Origin: a virus
Virus record (IMG/VR): IMGVR_UViG_3300044953_000078
Location: 1 to 30,498 of that record
DNA length: 30,498 nt
Reading direction: 5' to 3' (one strand)
Each line of letters begins with the position of its first letter. The stretch's first letter is position 1. Positions 1 through 6,039 of this stretch are shown here, one piece after another. The notes below the pieces were generated by a model that was not told the DNA's origin, did not search any database, and saw only the letters and a list, made by a program, of their open reading frames with translations. Made by a program: the position numbers and the translations under genes.

Positions 1-66
1 TCCAAAGTTTGTTTTTGAACATAACGATTGTCTGTTGAAGTTACTCACTGAATGATGTTAACATGG

Positions 67-240
67 TCATTCTACTTTACAATCTGGATGCCATACTTTA
101 AGTTGTTTACAATACTCTTGTTTTGCAGTTTGTTTATCATATGCATCAAACAGTTTGTCATCACGTTGAGTGAGAAATGCATTCCAACCAAGTATAGCTA
201 TGAAAGCAAGAAAAATGTAAGTAGTATTTGTGAATTTCAT
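67..240 (-). CDS. small membrane-anchored protein, 57 aa
   Basis: Function not recognised. The ATG at 240 opens a 57-residue frame ending in TGA at 67. Residues 6-23 form a hydrophobic segment (YIFLAFIAILGWNAFL) typical of one transmembrane helix or an uncleaved signal anchor. The rest is a polar tail with two cysteines near the C-terminus, probably facing away from the cytoplasm. It follows the short genes at 247-423 closely and probably shares their transcript. The ribosome-binding site is weak. Codon use is ordinary for the window. Small single-helix proteins of this kind are common in cyanophage accessory regions, but no role can be assigned. Confidence 0.6.
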   Translation of the reverse strand: MKFTNTTYIFLAFIAILGWNAFLTQRDDKLFDAYDKQTAKQEYCKQLKVWHPDCKVE

Positions 241-246
241 TGTAAA

Positions 247-315
247 TTAAGATAACTTTTTATGCAGCATGACTGCAAGTCTATCGTTGAAATGTTTCTC
301 AATATCATTCCTCAT
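247..315 (-). other. 22-codon open frame, possible tail of the preceding gene
   Basis: The ATG at 315 begins MRNDIEKHFNDRLAVMLHKK, ending in TAA at 247. It lies in the same frame as the 34-codon frame at 319-423 and is separated from it by one TAA and one codon. The composition is protein-like (amphipathic, charged). Either it is a tiny separate peptide, or the two are halves of one roughly 58-residue protein split by a nonsense codon. The sequence alone cannot decide. Confidence 0.3.
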
Positions 316-318
316 TTG

Positions 319-423
319 TTACCCTTCATCAGATGATTCAAATTTGGCAATCTCATCATGAATATTGGTAAGAACAATGTCAAGAAAAGTAATTTGTTGT
401 TCAGTAGGATTGAGAGTAGTCAT
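319..423 (-). CDS. short hypothetical protein, 34 aa
   Basis: Function not recognised. The ATG at 423 starts MTTLNPTEQQITFLDIV and the frame stops at TAA, 319. It lies 24 bases downstream of a CTATAATAC promoter element (-10 at 447-452), the same arrangement seen before other small genes here, which supports a real transcription unit. The protein is acidic and probably helical, with no membrane segment or motif. The frame continues open after the stop into 247-315, so the gene may be a nonsense-truncated version of a longer protein. There is no clear Shine-Dalgarno sequence before the ATG. Confidence 0.45.
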   Translation of the reverse strand: MTTLNPTEQQITFLDIVLTNIHDEIAKFESSDEG

Positions 424-446
424 TGAGTTTGTTTGTGTATGAGAGT

Positions 447-452
447 ATTATA
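447..452 (-). promoter_or_regulatory. -10 element (CTATAATAC type)
   Basis: On the minus strand the sequence reads CCTATAATACTC, a perfect TATAAT with flanking bases shared by the elements at 4536, 4846 and 6566. No good -35 hexamer is placed 16-18 bases upstream; instead there is a GC-rich hairpin. It would drive the small genes from 423 downward. Confidence 0.5.
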
Positions 453-461
453 GGGCACAAG

Positions 462-481
462 AAAGGGGGCACGAGGCCCCC
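462..481 (-). terminator. hairpin after the ParB-like gene
   Basis: A GGGGGC/GCCCCC stem (465-470 with 476-481) has a 5-base loop and is followed on the minus strand by TTTC. It sits about 20 bases past the stop of the ParB-like gene. The U-run is short, so termination may be partial. The hairpin belongs to a recurrent spacer also seen near 3815-3860. Confidence 0.5.
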
Positions 482-502
482 TGTGACAGTTTTTCAAGTG
501 GA

Positions 503-1483
503 TCACCCGATAGGCGGGATCAGATTGTCAGGATCTTCTTCATCAAGAACTTGAGGAACAAAACCCTTTAAATTAAACAACCGAAAGTTGCTATCACGGA
601 AACGAAGTTCAAACGCTCGCTCAAAGAGTTCGTTATAACGATCAACAGTGAGTTGAGCAGATTTACGCACTTGGGGCAGATCTTCAGCAAGAACACCTTG
701 AGTATATCCCACAAATTGAGGAAGCTCAGGATTCTCTAAAGATTCTAACGCAGTGAAGAAAGCACGACGAACATATGTGGTGTTACCGCTAGCGTTGAAA
801 GGAACGATGTTGTTAGTGCCGATGTGTTGTTCGGCAAACTTTCGCACACTAAGAGCATCAAAAGATGCCACAGTGTTGGAACACAGACTAATCTTCAACA
901 CTTTCTCAGCGATGTCAGTAACTTGTTTTTGAGTAAAAGAATGAGGAATAGCATTCACCCAATCGATACAGTTACCGAGAGAAGGTAGTTGTTCGTTCTC
1001 GGAACGGAAGTTGCTAACCCAAGCAGCTAAACGCTTCTTGAAATCGTCTTGCGTAGCAGGCTTGCTAGGCGGGTGGTTGTTGGCACCAAGACCGATCTCA
1101 TCACGGACTTGTTGCTCAGTAAAACCTTCTTTCGGTTCAACGATGTTGAATACCCAGTGGGTGATACCGAGTTCAAGCAAAGCTTGATATCGAGTATATC
1201 CGTCAATCAAAGACAGAGACCCAGCCAAAGCATAAGGGGGTTGTACGCTAATAAGCACACCGTTCACAGAAATGCTAGACTTTAGAGCATCTTTGTTATT
1301 ATGATCAGTACCAACTGATCGTGCTAGGTTGAATTCGTATCCATTCACAATAGTGTTAACACTATCGAGACAGAGAACACGCCTCTCAACAACCACATAG
1401 GTGTTACCTTGTGGTAGAGAGAGTTTCGCAAACCATGACACTTCAGGAGTCACGGTCACAGAGGGGAGTTTGATGTATTCCAT
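503..1483 (-). CDS. ParB/sulfiredoxin-fold domain protein, 326 aa
   Basis: Probable DNA-binding or nuclease-like protein of the ParB/Srx superfamily. Residues about 80-115 hold the family signature: an isoleucine/valine-rich strand (SVNGVLISVQPPYAL) followed by LIDGYTRYQALLELGI, which matches the ParB box II pattern of a GHRR-like turn and helix. The remaining 200 residues are mostly helical and could bind DNA, but no clear helix-turn-helix stands out. Phage ParB-like proteins are variously annotated as nucleases, transcriptional regulators or modification accessories; none can be chosen here. The gene has its own sigma70-type promoter (1549-1577), an untranslated leader with a 5' hairpin, and a downstream hairpin. 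No Shine-Dalgarno sequence precedes the ATG. Confidence 0.7.
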   Translation of the reverse strand: MEYIKLPSVTVTPEVSWFAKLSLPQGNTYVVVERRVLCLDSVNTIVNGYEFNLARSVGTDHNNKDALKSSISVNGVLISVQPPYALAGSLSLIDGYTRYQALLELGITHWVFNIVEPKEGFTEQQVRDEIGLGANNHPPSKPATQDDFKKRLAAWVSNFRSENEQLPSLGNCIDWVNAIPHSFTQKQVTDIAEKVLKISLCSNTVASFDALSVRKFAEQHIGTNNIVPFNASGNTTYVRRAFFTALESLENPELPQFVGYTQGVLAEDLPQVRKSAQLTVDRYNELFERAFELRFRDSNFRLFNLKGFVPQVLDEEDPDNLIPPIG

Positions 1484-1514
1484 AATTAAGTAGTGAGTAG
1501 CAGTTTGCTTTGGT

Positions 1515-1542
1515 ATCAGTCTTTCGCTTTCGCTTGACTGAT
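1515..1542 (-). promoter_or_regulatory. 5' leader hairpin
   Basis: The inverted repeat ATCAGTC/GACTGAT (1536-1542 with 1515-1521) encloses a 14-base loop containing GCGAAAGCGAAA. Its first base falls at the predicted transcription start of the promoter at 1549-1577, so the ParB-like mRNA would begin with a stem-loop. Such 5'-terminal stems can slow mRNA decay. Confidence 0.5.
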
Positions 1543-1548
1543 GAGATC

Positions 1549-1577
1549 AATATAACAGAGATTTCTTGGTTTGACAA
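1549..1577 (-). promoter_or_regulatory. sigma70-type promoter of the ParB-like gene
   Basis: A -35 TTGTCA (1577-1572), a 17-base spacer and a -10 TATATT (1554-1549) face the ParB-like gene, giving a leader of roughly 60 bases. Five of six bases match consensus in each hexamer. It is probably an early host-polymerase promoter. The 200-base stretch 1484-1686 holds this promoter and leader and no convincing gene. Confidence 0.7.
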
Positions 1578-1686
1578 CCCCCCCGTAGGAAAAAACCACT
1601 CCCTTGTAAGAAGTAGCGTGCCAGTTCGTCAAGTGTCTTTTACTTGTTTTTCTGATAAATGGCGTTTATTCGGAATCCTGATAAAG

Positions 1687-1923
1687 TTACATTTTGAGAG
1701 TGGTTACTGTAACTTCTAGTTGTTTCATATACAACTTTACCATACTTTTAAGATTCATTTGTAGTTCTGCAATATCATCACACTCATCAATTTGTCGTGC
1801 TATTTTTTCATACTCAAACATCTTGGAAGGATTTGAGAGTATAATATTATCTGGATGTGATTCTAACATTTTACTGTCTCCGTAAAGTTCGTCACATAAC
1901 AAAGCCCATGAATTGAACATCAT
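1687..1923 (-). CDS. small hypothetical protein, 78 aa (paralogue of 2608-2787)
   Basis: Function not recognised. The last 59 residues closely match the 59-residue protein at 2608-2787: both contain NPSKMFEYEK, then ARQIDEC, then LKSM and LKLYMKQ-type helices. The N-terminal 19 residues (MMFNSWALLCDELYGDSKM) are unique to this copy. It looks like a small helical, mildly acidic cytoplasmic protein. The ATG at 1923 is one base from the TGA (1926-1924) of the preceding gene, so translation is probably coupled. The two copies flank two other small genes, indicating local duplication. Confidence 0.65.
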   Translation of the reverse strand: MMFNSWALLCDELYGDSKMLESHPDNIILSNPSKMFEYEKIARQIDECDDIAELQMNLKSMVKLYMKQLEVTVTTLKM

Positions 1924-2388
1924 TCACCATCCCATAAAAGAGAAGATGTACTCCATTCCCCAATCTAATGCGTGTGGTGGTATTTTGTCAACCAGATGGT
2001 CAAACACAACATCACGAGCACGAAGAATGCGTTCCTTACCACAAGCAAGCAAAGTAGCTCTTGAACCGATTAGAAACTCATCAAAATCTTCTGGATTATT
2101 TTGTTTCACACCACTGATATACAATCGTCGCATTTCAACAGAAAGTCTTGTAGTTTCAGGAGCAAATGTAATGACTTCTCCGTTGATAGGAATTGTCATT
2201 GTTTTCATACATCCCATAGAAAACTTCATGGCTTCTCGTGTTTCTTCTATGGTGAGAGCATCCTCATCACCATCACGAAACTTATGTTGAATCACACCAT
2301 TGCTACATTCAATCACACGCAACAAAGCGACCTTATTCAGTTCTTCATCAGGTAGTGATTGGTATTCTTTATTCCAGTCAATTTTCAT
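1924..2388 (-). CDS. hypothetical phage protein, 154 aa
   Basis: Not recognised. A soluble, mostly helical protein of 154 residues, with no signal peptide or membrane segment. Central features are a TIPINGEVITFAPE beta-hairpin-like stretch (about residues 65-80) and a C-terminal aromatic end (LDWGMEYIFSFMGW). It overlaps the upstream small membrane-protein gene by 11 bases and is followed at once by the gene at 1923, so it is part of an overlapping run going back to 3781. Such genes in cyanophages are usually early accessory functions. Confidence 0.65.
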   Translation of the reverse strand: MKIDWNKEYQSLPDEELNKVALLRVIECSNGVIQHKFRDGDEDALTIEETREAMKFSMGCMKTMTIPINGEVITFAPETTRLSVEMRRLYISGVKQNNPEDFDEFLIGSRATLLACGKERILRARDVVFDHLVDKIPPHALDWGMEYIFSFMGW

Positions 2389-2608
2389 AACTTAGTTCAA
2401 TAATTTTTGATACATCTATAACTGCAAAAAATGCCTGTAATACTACAACATCCCAGGTTTTAATTTGAATGGAGAAAGGAATCATTACTAAACCACCAAT
2501 CAAACGAAATAAACATCCTAATTTTATATCAACATACAAAAGAATAAAGTATCCAATTACTAATAAAACACTACCAATAATACGAAGAGACGTTGCTGTT
2601 AATTTCAT
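2378..2608 (-). CDS. small two-helix membrane protein, 76 aa
   Basis: Function not recognised. Two hydrophobic segments are visible, roughly residues 8-25 (LRIIGSVLLVIGYFILLY) and 30-45 (CLFRLIGGLVMIPFSI), with a third amphipathic stretch around VVVLQAFFAVIDV. It is therefore likely an inner-membrane protein. The start ATG overlaps the TAA of the upstream gene (TAATG at 2610-2606), a typical coupled junction. No charged active-site pattern or holin signature is clear, so a holin-like role is only a guess. Confidence 0.6.
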   Translation of the reverse strand: MKLTATSLRIIGSVLLVIGYFILLYVDIKLGCLFRLIGGLVMIPFSIQIKTWDVVVLQAFFAVIDVSKIIELSYEN

Positions 2609-2787
2609 TACATTTTTAATACTTGTGCTGTTACTTCTTGTTGTTTCATATACAGTTTTAGCATACTTTTGAGAGATAGTTGTAGTTCCTCTACATTCTC
2701 ACACTCATCAATTTGTCGTGCCATTTTTTCATACTCAAACATCTTTGAAGGATTTGTGATTATAATATCATCTGGATTACCTATCAT
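2608..2787 (-). CDS. small hypothetical protein, 59 aa (paralogue of 1687-1923)
   Basis: A 59-residue frame from ATG at 2787 to TAA at 2608. It begins MIGNPDDIIITNPSKMFEYE and aligns along its full length with the C-terminal 59 residues of the gene at 1687-1923. The DNA is also clearly similar, for example around the shared KLYMKQ coding segment. Conservation of reading frame between the copies is good evidence that both are translated. It overlaps the TGA of the upstream gene at 2784 (ATG at 2787-2785). Function unknown; probably a helical cytoplasmic protein. Confidence 0.65.
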   Translation of the reverse strand: MIGNPDDIIITNPSKMFEYEKMARQIDECENVEELQLSLKSMLKLYMKQQEVTAQVLKM

Positions 2788-3011
2788 CTTAAACTCCTCA
2801 ATACTTTACGAAGAAACTGAATAGAACCATAAAACTCTTCACCATCTTGACCACCAATCACCAACCAATCAATTTCTTCTAGTGCCAGTTGTATCTTTTG
2901 GTCTCTGGTGAGGTCTTCAAAATCTGTTTCAGCAAACTCCTTTCTTTCAATCGCAGCAAGATGTTGGATTTTTTCTGGTGTTAAATCCACCCAGGGCACA
3001 TCATCATTCAT
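2784..3011 (-). CDS. hypothetical phage protein, 75 aa
   Basis: Not recognised. The frame could be extended upstream to 3164, but that part would lie over another gene in a different frame. The start at 3011 (MNDDVPWVDLTPEKIQHL) is preferred: it has AGGA seven bases upstream and overlaps the TGA of the preceding gene by only 8 bases. The protein is acidic and helical, with a middle pattern LTRDQKIQLALEEIDWLV and a basic C-terminus (RKVLRSLR). It belongs to the overlapping gene run 3781-1687. Confidence 0.6.
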   Translation of the reverse strand: MNDDVPWVDLTPEKIQHLAAIERKEFAETDFEDLTRDQKIQLALEEIDWLVIGGQDGEEFYGSIQFLRKVLRSLR

Positions 3012-3177
3012 ACACATATCCTGTAGCATTGATAGTTTGATGACGGATGATCTCTTCAAAACATTCACCAAGAGTATCGGCAAATCCAGAGAACTTATCA
3101 ATATGTTCTGGACCATCTTCCAGTCCCCAGATATAAGTTCCAGTTCCTGTGATGTCTTGTTCAATTTGGATTTTCAT
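3004..3177 (-). CDS. hypothetical phage protein, 57 aa
   Basis: Not recognised. The ATG at 3177 has a strong ribosome-binding site (GGAGG, 4 bases upstream) and overlaps the TGA of the preceding gene as ATGA, so this start is chosen over the in-frame ATG at 3189. It begins MKIQIEQDITGTGTYIWGLE, suggesting a small beta-rich N-terminus, followed by a helix (FADTLGECFEEIIRHQ) and a C-terminal GYVYE. A cytoplasmic protein with no known motif. Confidence 0.6.
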   Translation of the reverse strand: MKIQIEQDITGTGTYIWGLEDGPEHIDKFSGFADTLGECFEEIIRHQTINATGYVYE

Positions 3178-3374
3178 AGTACCTCCCATTCAGTTTCCCA
3201 GTGACAATCGTTGCTTACATTGACCCAGAAGAAGTATTTCTGGTTCTCTGATGCAAGAAACAGCATACCATCACCTTTGTCTTGCTCTACAATACAAATG
3301 GGATTGCCATCCATAGAGTTAGCAAGACGGTTCTTAGCTTTACTGCTCTTCGGTTTTACAGTCACTCGTCGCAT
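3174..3374 (-). CDS. small conserved protein, 66 aa (paralogue of 6789-6983)
   Basis: Function unknown. It aligns over its whole length with the 64-residue protein at 6789-6983: both have a PKS..AKN start, a methionine-aspartate pair, a central basic/acidic turn, FLAS followed by the aromatic YFFW strand, and end with D/N.HWE. This pattern suggests a compact beta-barrel or ribbon of about 60 residues. The start at 3374 overlaps the end of the preceding gene by 13 bases. The DNA-level divergence implies an old duplication or separate acquisition of one family. Confidence 0.6.
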   Translation of the reverse strand: MRRVTVKPKSSKAKNRLANSMDGNPICIVEQDKGDGMLFLASENQKYFFWVNVSNDCHWETEWEVL

Positions 3375-3781
3375 TGTTCTTCCTCCTTAGGAAGTTCTCC
3401 ATCAGGTAATACAGTTCCCATAGGACCTTTTTTGATACGTGCCCACTCTTCTTCTGCCTGTTGCATATCTTCAAACTTACCACGCAGGTCTTCACCCAAA
3501 GTCAGTTCGAACTCATCAGCAACCTTACGCATGTCTTCTTCTCTTCGGTCCTCACCAAATGCGACAGCACAAGCACCTTTCATAATGTTGATGTCATCGT
3601 GACCCATTGCACGGGCAACAGTTGCGAAGAAACGGAACAGTTGATAAGTGTTGAGATCTTCGGCAGGAACCTGAAAAGTATAATGCTCTTCGGGGAGCAT
3701 CATATCATCAAAACCACCACTGTAATGAGTAGAAGTCCATTCAGTATCAAACTGAACTTTCAGGGTCGCTTTGTAAGTCAT
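3362..3781 (-). CDS. hypothetical phage protein, 139 aa
   Basis: Not recognised as a named family. A soluble 139-residue protein: an N-terminal beta-hairpin (TYKATLKVQFDTEWTS), a middle segment with QLFRFFATVARAMGHDDIN, and a highly charged coiled C-terminus (repeated EE, KK, EEEQCDE). The ATG at 3781 lies only 11 bases after a TATAAATA late-type element and has no Shine-Dalgarno sequence, so its leader would be very short. It heads an overlapping run of genes down to 1687. Confidence 0.65.
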   Translation of the reverse strand: MTYKATLKVQFDTEWTSTHYSGGFDDMMLPEEHYTFQVPAEDLNTYQLFRFFATVARAMGHDDINIMKGACAVAFGEDRREEDMRKVADEFELTLGEDLRGKFEDMQQAEEEWARIKKGPMGTVLPDGELPKEEEQCDE

Positions 3782-3792
3782 TGGGAGAATTT

Positions 3793-3800
3793 TATTTATA
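3793..3800 (-). promoter_or_regulatory. late-type promoter element TATAAATA
   Basis: An exact TATAAATA lies 11 bases before the ATG at 3781. A second -10-like hexamer TATTAT lies at 3810-3805. Compared with other late elements in this window the distance to the start is unusually short, so one of the two may be fortuitous. Confidence 0.45.
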
Positions 3801-3814
3801 AATGTATAATACCA

Positions 3815-3840
3815 GAAAGGGCACCTGAAATCAAGTGCCC
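3815..3840 (-). terminator. hairpin after the 57-aa gene
   Basis: A 10-bp stem (3831-3840 with 3819-3828, one G-T pair) has a 2-base loop and is followed on the minus strand by TTTC. It lies just after a stretch (about 3841-3858) nearly identical to one after the ParB-like gene. The U-run is short. Confidence 0.5.
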
Positions 3841-3870
3841 CTGTGACGGTTCTTCAACTGTCTTTTTATT

Positions 3871-4044
3871 TTAGGATGAAAGAATCTGTTTACATATTTT
3901 TTTACACTCTTGTTGATTATTTTGACATTCAATCAAACAGTTATAATAATCATTAATTAATTCATTCTGCTCGTTACATCGGTCTATGGTCTCCTCAAAG
4001 TGTTTCCATTCAGCTAATTGATTGTAAGAAATTAAATTGTGCAT
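3871..4044 (-). CDS. Cys-containing helical protein, 57 aa
   Basis: Not recognised. The ATG at 4044 has a perfect GGAGG five bases upstream, so it is preferred over the in-frame start at 4062. The protein (MHNLISYNQLAEWKHFEETI...) is predicted to be helical with regularly placed cysteines in the second half (CNEQ, NCLIEC, ECKKICKQ). This resembles a coiled-coil hairpin with CxxxC spacing that could form disulfides or bind metal. It overlaps the 27-codon frame at 4010-4093. Confidence 0.55.
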   Translation of the reverse strand: MHNLISYNQLAEWKHFEETIDRCNEQNELINDYYNCLIECQNNQQECKKICKQILSS

Positions 4045-4093
4045 AAGGACCTCCACGCACAAAGAATATCATAACAAAGAGATTTTCGTTCAT
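4010..4093 (-). CDS. possible micropeptide, 27 aa
   Basis: The ATG at 4093 is preceded by GAGGTGG at a good distance and by a TATAAATA element at 4120-4127. The product MNENLFVMIFFVRGGPYAQF continues to 27 residues, with a short hydrophobic segment at 4-12. It overlaps the next gene by 35 bases in another frame. It may be a real leader peptide, or translation from its start may serve mainly to open the downstream start at 4044. Confidence 0.4.
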   Translation of the reverse strand: MNENLFVMIFFVRGGPYAQFNFLQSIS

Positions 4094-4119
4094 TTGTACC
4101 ACCTCAGATATTCTAATAT

Positions 4120-4127
4120 TATTTATA
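4120..4127 (-). promoter_or_regulatory. late-type promoter element TATAAATA
   Basis: An exact TATAAATA sits 26 bases before the ATG at 4093, the spacing seen at structural late genes in this window. It suggests the small genes 4093-3871 are expressed late. Confidence 0.5.
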
Positions 4128-4153
4128 TCAATTGTCAGGGTTTCTTAACATAA

Positions 4154-4513
4154 CTATACGTCGCAAGTATCATAGCACAACCAATCACCAGATTGAGTAT
4201 AGACATAGGCAAACTCTTCACCATTCTGAAGATACTCTGCCAGGTCTTTATCATGACGAGGAGGAGTATCTTCACCACGTTGAGAGTAATATTGGGGACC
4301 ATAAACGCCCTTCACGCCACTATCATCCCAACGCTCATCAGTCCAACAGGATGACATATCACCGCCGTCAATCAGTTCGGCAGCAAGAGAACGGGCATTG
4401 TAATGGGTGTTAAGAACACGACCCAACCATTCAGGATAACCATCCCAGTGGTGATACACAGAGAGCACAGAACCATCCTTAAGTTCGATGCCAATACGAG
4501 AGCGGGTTGCCAT
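4154..4513 (-). CDS. conserved phage hypothetical, 119 aa
   Basis: Known to me only as a hypothetical protein type recurring in cyanophages; no function. It begins MATRSRIGIELKDGSVLSVY, a beta-hairpin, followed by HHWDGYPEWLGRVL, an aromatic/acidic central loop (CWTDERWDDSG), and a C-terminus rich in Tyr, Trp and Asp (AYVYTQSGDWLCYDTCDV). Conserved His, Trp, Asp and Cys could be ligand or metal contacts, but this is inference. It has its own CTATAATAAC promoter element (4536-4541) and stands alone, with a gap on both sides. Confidence 0.65.
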   Translation of the reverse strand: MATRSRIGIELKDGSVLSVYHHWDGYPEWLGRVLNTHYNARSLAAELIDGGDMSSCWTDERWDDSGVKGVYGPQYYSQRGEDTPPRHDKDLAEYLQNGEEFAYVYTQSGDWLCYDTCDV

Positions 4514-4535
4514 GGGTTTGTTTGATTACTTTGTT

Positions 4536-4541
4536 ATTATA
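4536..4541 (-). promoter_or_regulatory. -10 element (CTATAATAAC)
   Basis: TATAAT lies 23 bases before the ATG at 4513. A CTGACT hexamer about 16 bases upstream could act as a weak -35. Upstream lies the GC-rich spacer with several CTGCCCC copies (about 4542-4570), related to spacers near 450, 3830 and 6590. Confidence 0.5.
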
Positions 4542-4579
4542 GGGCAGACTGGGGCAGAGTCAGGGGCAGAGTAGACAGT

Positions 4580-4819
4580 TCAGTAACCGTCCCCATGTGC
4601 CTCCTGCCACGTTTCATCTGTTGCATGATTATGTTTTTCATCAACTTGATTCCAATACATATCATATCCTTCTTCGGACATTTCACATACTTTGCGAAAC
4701 TCTTCAATTTCTTCACTGGATATGGGATTTTGTCCAAGAGGAATAAGAATACCAGTATTAGGACATTCCCAAACACCTTGATTGTAAAGCTCAATTAAAA
4801 GGTTCTTCATTGCGCCCAT
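4580..4819 (-). CDS. hypothetical phage protein, 79 aa
   Basis: Not recognised. An acidic soluble protein starting MGAMKNLLIELYNQGVWECP; an N-terminal helix, a Cys-Pro turn and a central SSEEIEEFRKVCEMSEEGYD stretch that looks helical and negatively charged. The ATG at 4819 has AGAGG six bases upstream; the ATG at 4810 is an alternative. It is preceded by a CTATAATAC element at 4846-4851 and followed by a promoter-bearing spacer, so it is probably a single-gene unit. Confidence 0.6.
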   Translation of the reverse strand: MGAMKNLLIELYNQGVWECPNTGILIPLGQNPISSEEIEEFRKVCEMSEEGYDMYWNQVDEKHNHATDETWQEAHGDGY

Positions 4820-4845
4820 GAGGTTCCTCTCGCGTTGATTTCTGT

Positions 4846-4851
4846 ATTATA
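4846..4851 (-). promoter_or_regulatory. -10 element (CCTATAATAC)
   Basis: TATAAT with the same flanks as at 447 and 6566, 27 bases before the ATG at 4819. No good -35 hexamer is evident. Confidence 0.5.
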
Positions 4852-4933
4852 GGACTCTGAGCATCCCCAGAAAGGGTCTGTGTGCCACTTTGCTGCCTGT
4901 CCTCATATTTGATTTCAACCAAGTACAACATTA

Positions 4934-5101
4934 CTAGATGTCATGTTCAAATGTATTTTTTGAGATTTTTTCTTGAAGATCCTCTAAAATATCAACGGAA
5001 ACATAATCCTGAGAGTCTTTACACTTTTCAAAGTAAAAGTCAATCATTTCCCAAAGAAGATTGTTTTCTTCTTCATTCAAATCAACAACCATTCGTTTCA
5101 T
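4934..5101 (-). CDS. small acidic protein, 55 aa
   Basis: Function unknown. The frame runs from ATG at 5101 to TAG at 4934: MKRMVVDLNEEENNLLWEMI and onward. It reads as a helical acidic protein (NEEENNLLWEMIDFYFEKCKD) followed by a second helix (SVDILEDLQEKI). AGAGGA lies about 12 bases upstream of the start. The composition and periodic hydrophobic positions support a real two-helix protein, and similar small proteins recur in cyanophage accessory regions. Confidence 0.55.
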   Translation of the reverse strand: MKRMVVDLNEEENNLLWEMIDFYFEKCKDSQDYVSVDILEDLQEKISKNTFEHDI

Positions 5102-5145
5102 TTTTTTGAAGATTCCTCTGTGTGTTTGTTTATTATTTTATCAGA

Positions 5146-5403
5146 TTAGATAGAAAGGTCAACTTCTTCATGTATGCTGTTTCTTTTCCTTACATATTTA
5201 AGTTCATTCCAATTGCTTCGATAACAAATAACAAGTAATCTATCATTACGATGCAATTTGCAATGAAGATAATTCTCCTCATCTTTTTCCCAAACGTTTG
5301 ATTCTATTGTGATGTATTCGTTAATCTTAAAGTATACCCAACCACTAACGTTTTTACCGTTCTCCCAGATTACATAATCATTAACTTGTGGATCATAACT
5401 CAT
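5146..5403 (-). CDS. conserved phage hypothetical, 85 aa
   Basis: Resembles a small beta-rich hypothetical protein type that I recall from cyanophages; no function. Recognisable features are VNDYVIWENGK near the N-terminus, a GWVYFKINEYITIES strand pair and a basic NELKYVRKR stretch near the end. The ATG at 5403 overlaps the stop of the preceding gene as ATGA, suggesting translational coupling, so it is preferred over an in-frame ATG at 5421. Neither has a good Shine-Dalgarno sequence. Confidence 0.6.
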   Translation of the reverse strand: MSYDPQVNDYVIWENGKNVSGWVYFKINEYITIESNVWEKDEENYLHCKLHRNDRLLVICYRSNWNELKYVRKRNSIHEEVDLSI

Positions 5404-5591
5404 TTTTTTAATACGCGCCATTTACTTATGGAAGGACGACCAAGTTTCCAATCATTCCCAGGACATTCTTTTGATAGCGTAGTTTCTTCTCCACGCTTAA
5501 ATGGTTCGACTTCATAGGAATAACCTTCAGGAGCAGCATGAGGGAAATCAAATGCAAGTTGATGCAACTGTTCGTCAGATACGTAATTCAT
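5400..5591 (-). CDS. hypothetical phage protein, 63 aa
   Basis: Not recognised. It starts MNYVSDEQLHQLAFDFPHAA and is soluble, with a proline/glycine-rich middle (PEGYSYEVEPFKRGEE), one cysteine (KECPGND) and a basic end (SKWRVLKK). The start overlaps the end of the 55-residue gene upstream by 17 bases, and its stop overlaps the next gene as ATGA. The chain 5742-5146 is thus one operon of three small genes. Confidence 0.55.
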   Translation of the reverse strand: MNYVSDEQLHQLAFDFPHAAPEGYSYEVEPFKRGEETTLSKECPGNDWKLGRPSISKWRVLKK

Positions 5592-5742
5592 TGTGAGTCA
5601 GATTAGTAAATTGCCGTTGAAGCTCAACTTTAATTGAAATTAGGTGACCGTAGATGAACTTTTGATATTCATTTTCTTTAATGAGTTCTGTGATGTTGTC
5701 GATTTGTTGGATTGCCAAAAGTAAATGCAACTTTTCGTCCAT
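5575..5742 (-). CDS. small helical protein, 55 aa
   Basis: Function unknown. The frame from ATG at 5742 to TGA at 5575 encodes MDEKLHLLLAIQQIDNITEL and continues as helix (IKENEYQKFIYGHLISIKVELQ). GGAG lies eight bases before the start. The sequence has coiled-coil-like heptads of Leu/Ile and could form a helical hairpin dimer. It overlaps the next gene by 17 bases. A competing ATG four bases upstream in another frame gives only 22 codons. Confidence 0.55.
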   Translation of the reverse strand: MDEKLHLLLAIQQIDNITELIKENEYQKFIYGHLISIKVELQRQFTNLTHNELRI

Positions 5743-5784
5743 TCATAAAACTCCAAAACTTCATGGTACATGGAAGATGAATAC

Positions 5785-6021
5785 TTATTCAAATTCTTTC
5801 TCTACAAGATACTCATTGATCTCACCACTTTCTTTGTTGATCGTGAGAATATCAATATCCTTATTATCATCTAAAAGTTCTTGATATTCTTTATAGAGAG
5901 CAACAACATACATTTGTTCTTTCTTTTTGGTTGAAAGTGTCTTGATACGACACAGAACATCGTGCATTTGAATTGCAATCACATCATCCAAGTGCTCTGC
6001 GAGTTGTTGTTCGTTCATCAT
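5785..6021 (-). CDS. hypothetical acidic protein, 78 aa
   Basis: Not recognised. The open frame extends to a GTG at 6072, but that region contains an excellent promoter (6040-6068), so translation must begin downstream; the ATG pair at 6021/6018 (MMNEQQLAEHLDDVIAIQMH) is chosen. The protein is helical with a basic patch (RIKTLSTKKKEQ), an acidic loop (LLDDNKDIDIL) and a C-terminal GEINEYLVEKEFE. The leader would be only about 12 bases with no good ribosome-binding site, so it may be nearly leaderless. Confidence 0.6.
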   Translation of the reverse strand: MMNEQQLAEHLDDVIAIQMHDVLCRIKTLSTKKKEQMYVVALYKEYQELLDDNKDIDILTINKESGEINEYLVEKEFE

Positions 6022-6039
6022 GTTTGTGTTGGTTTTTCC

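Noticed and set aside
1-22. Possible gene start MFKNKLW at the window edge
   Set aside because: Only seven codons visible; no ribosome-binding site or other support.
1510-1719. Plus-strand 69-codon frame opposite the ParB promoter
   Set aside because: All other genes are on the minus strand, no ribosome-binding site, and it lies across a convincing promoter and leader.
3012-3164. N-terminal extension of the 75-aa gene to 126 aa
   Set aside because: It lies over the better-supported 57-residue gene, which has GGAGG and an ATGA junction.
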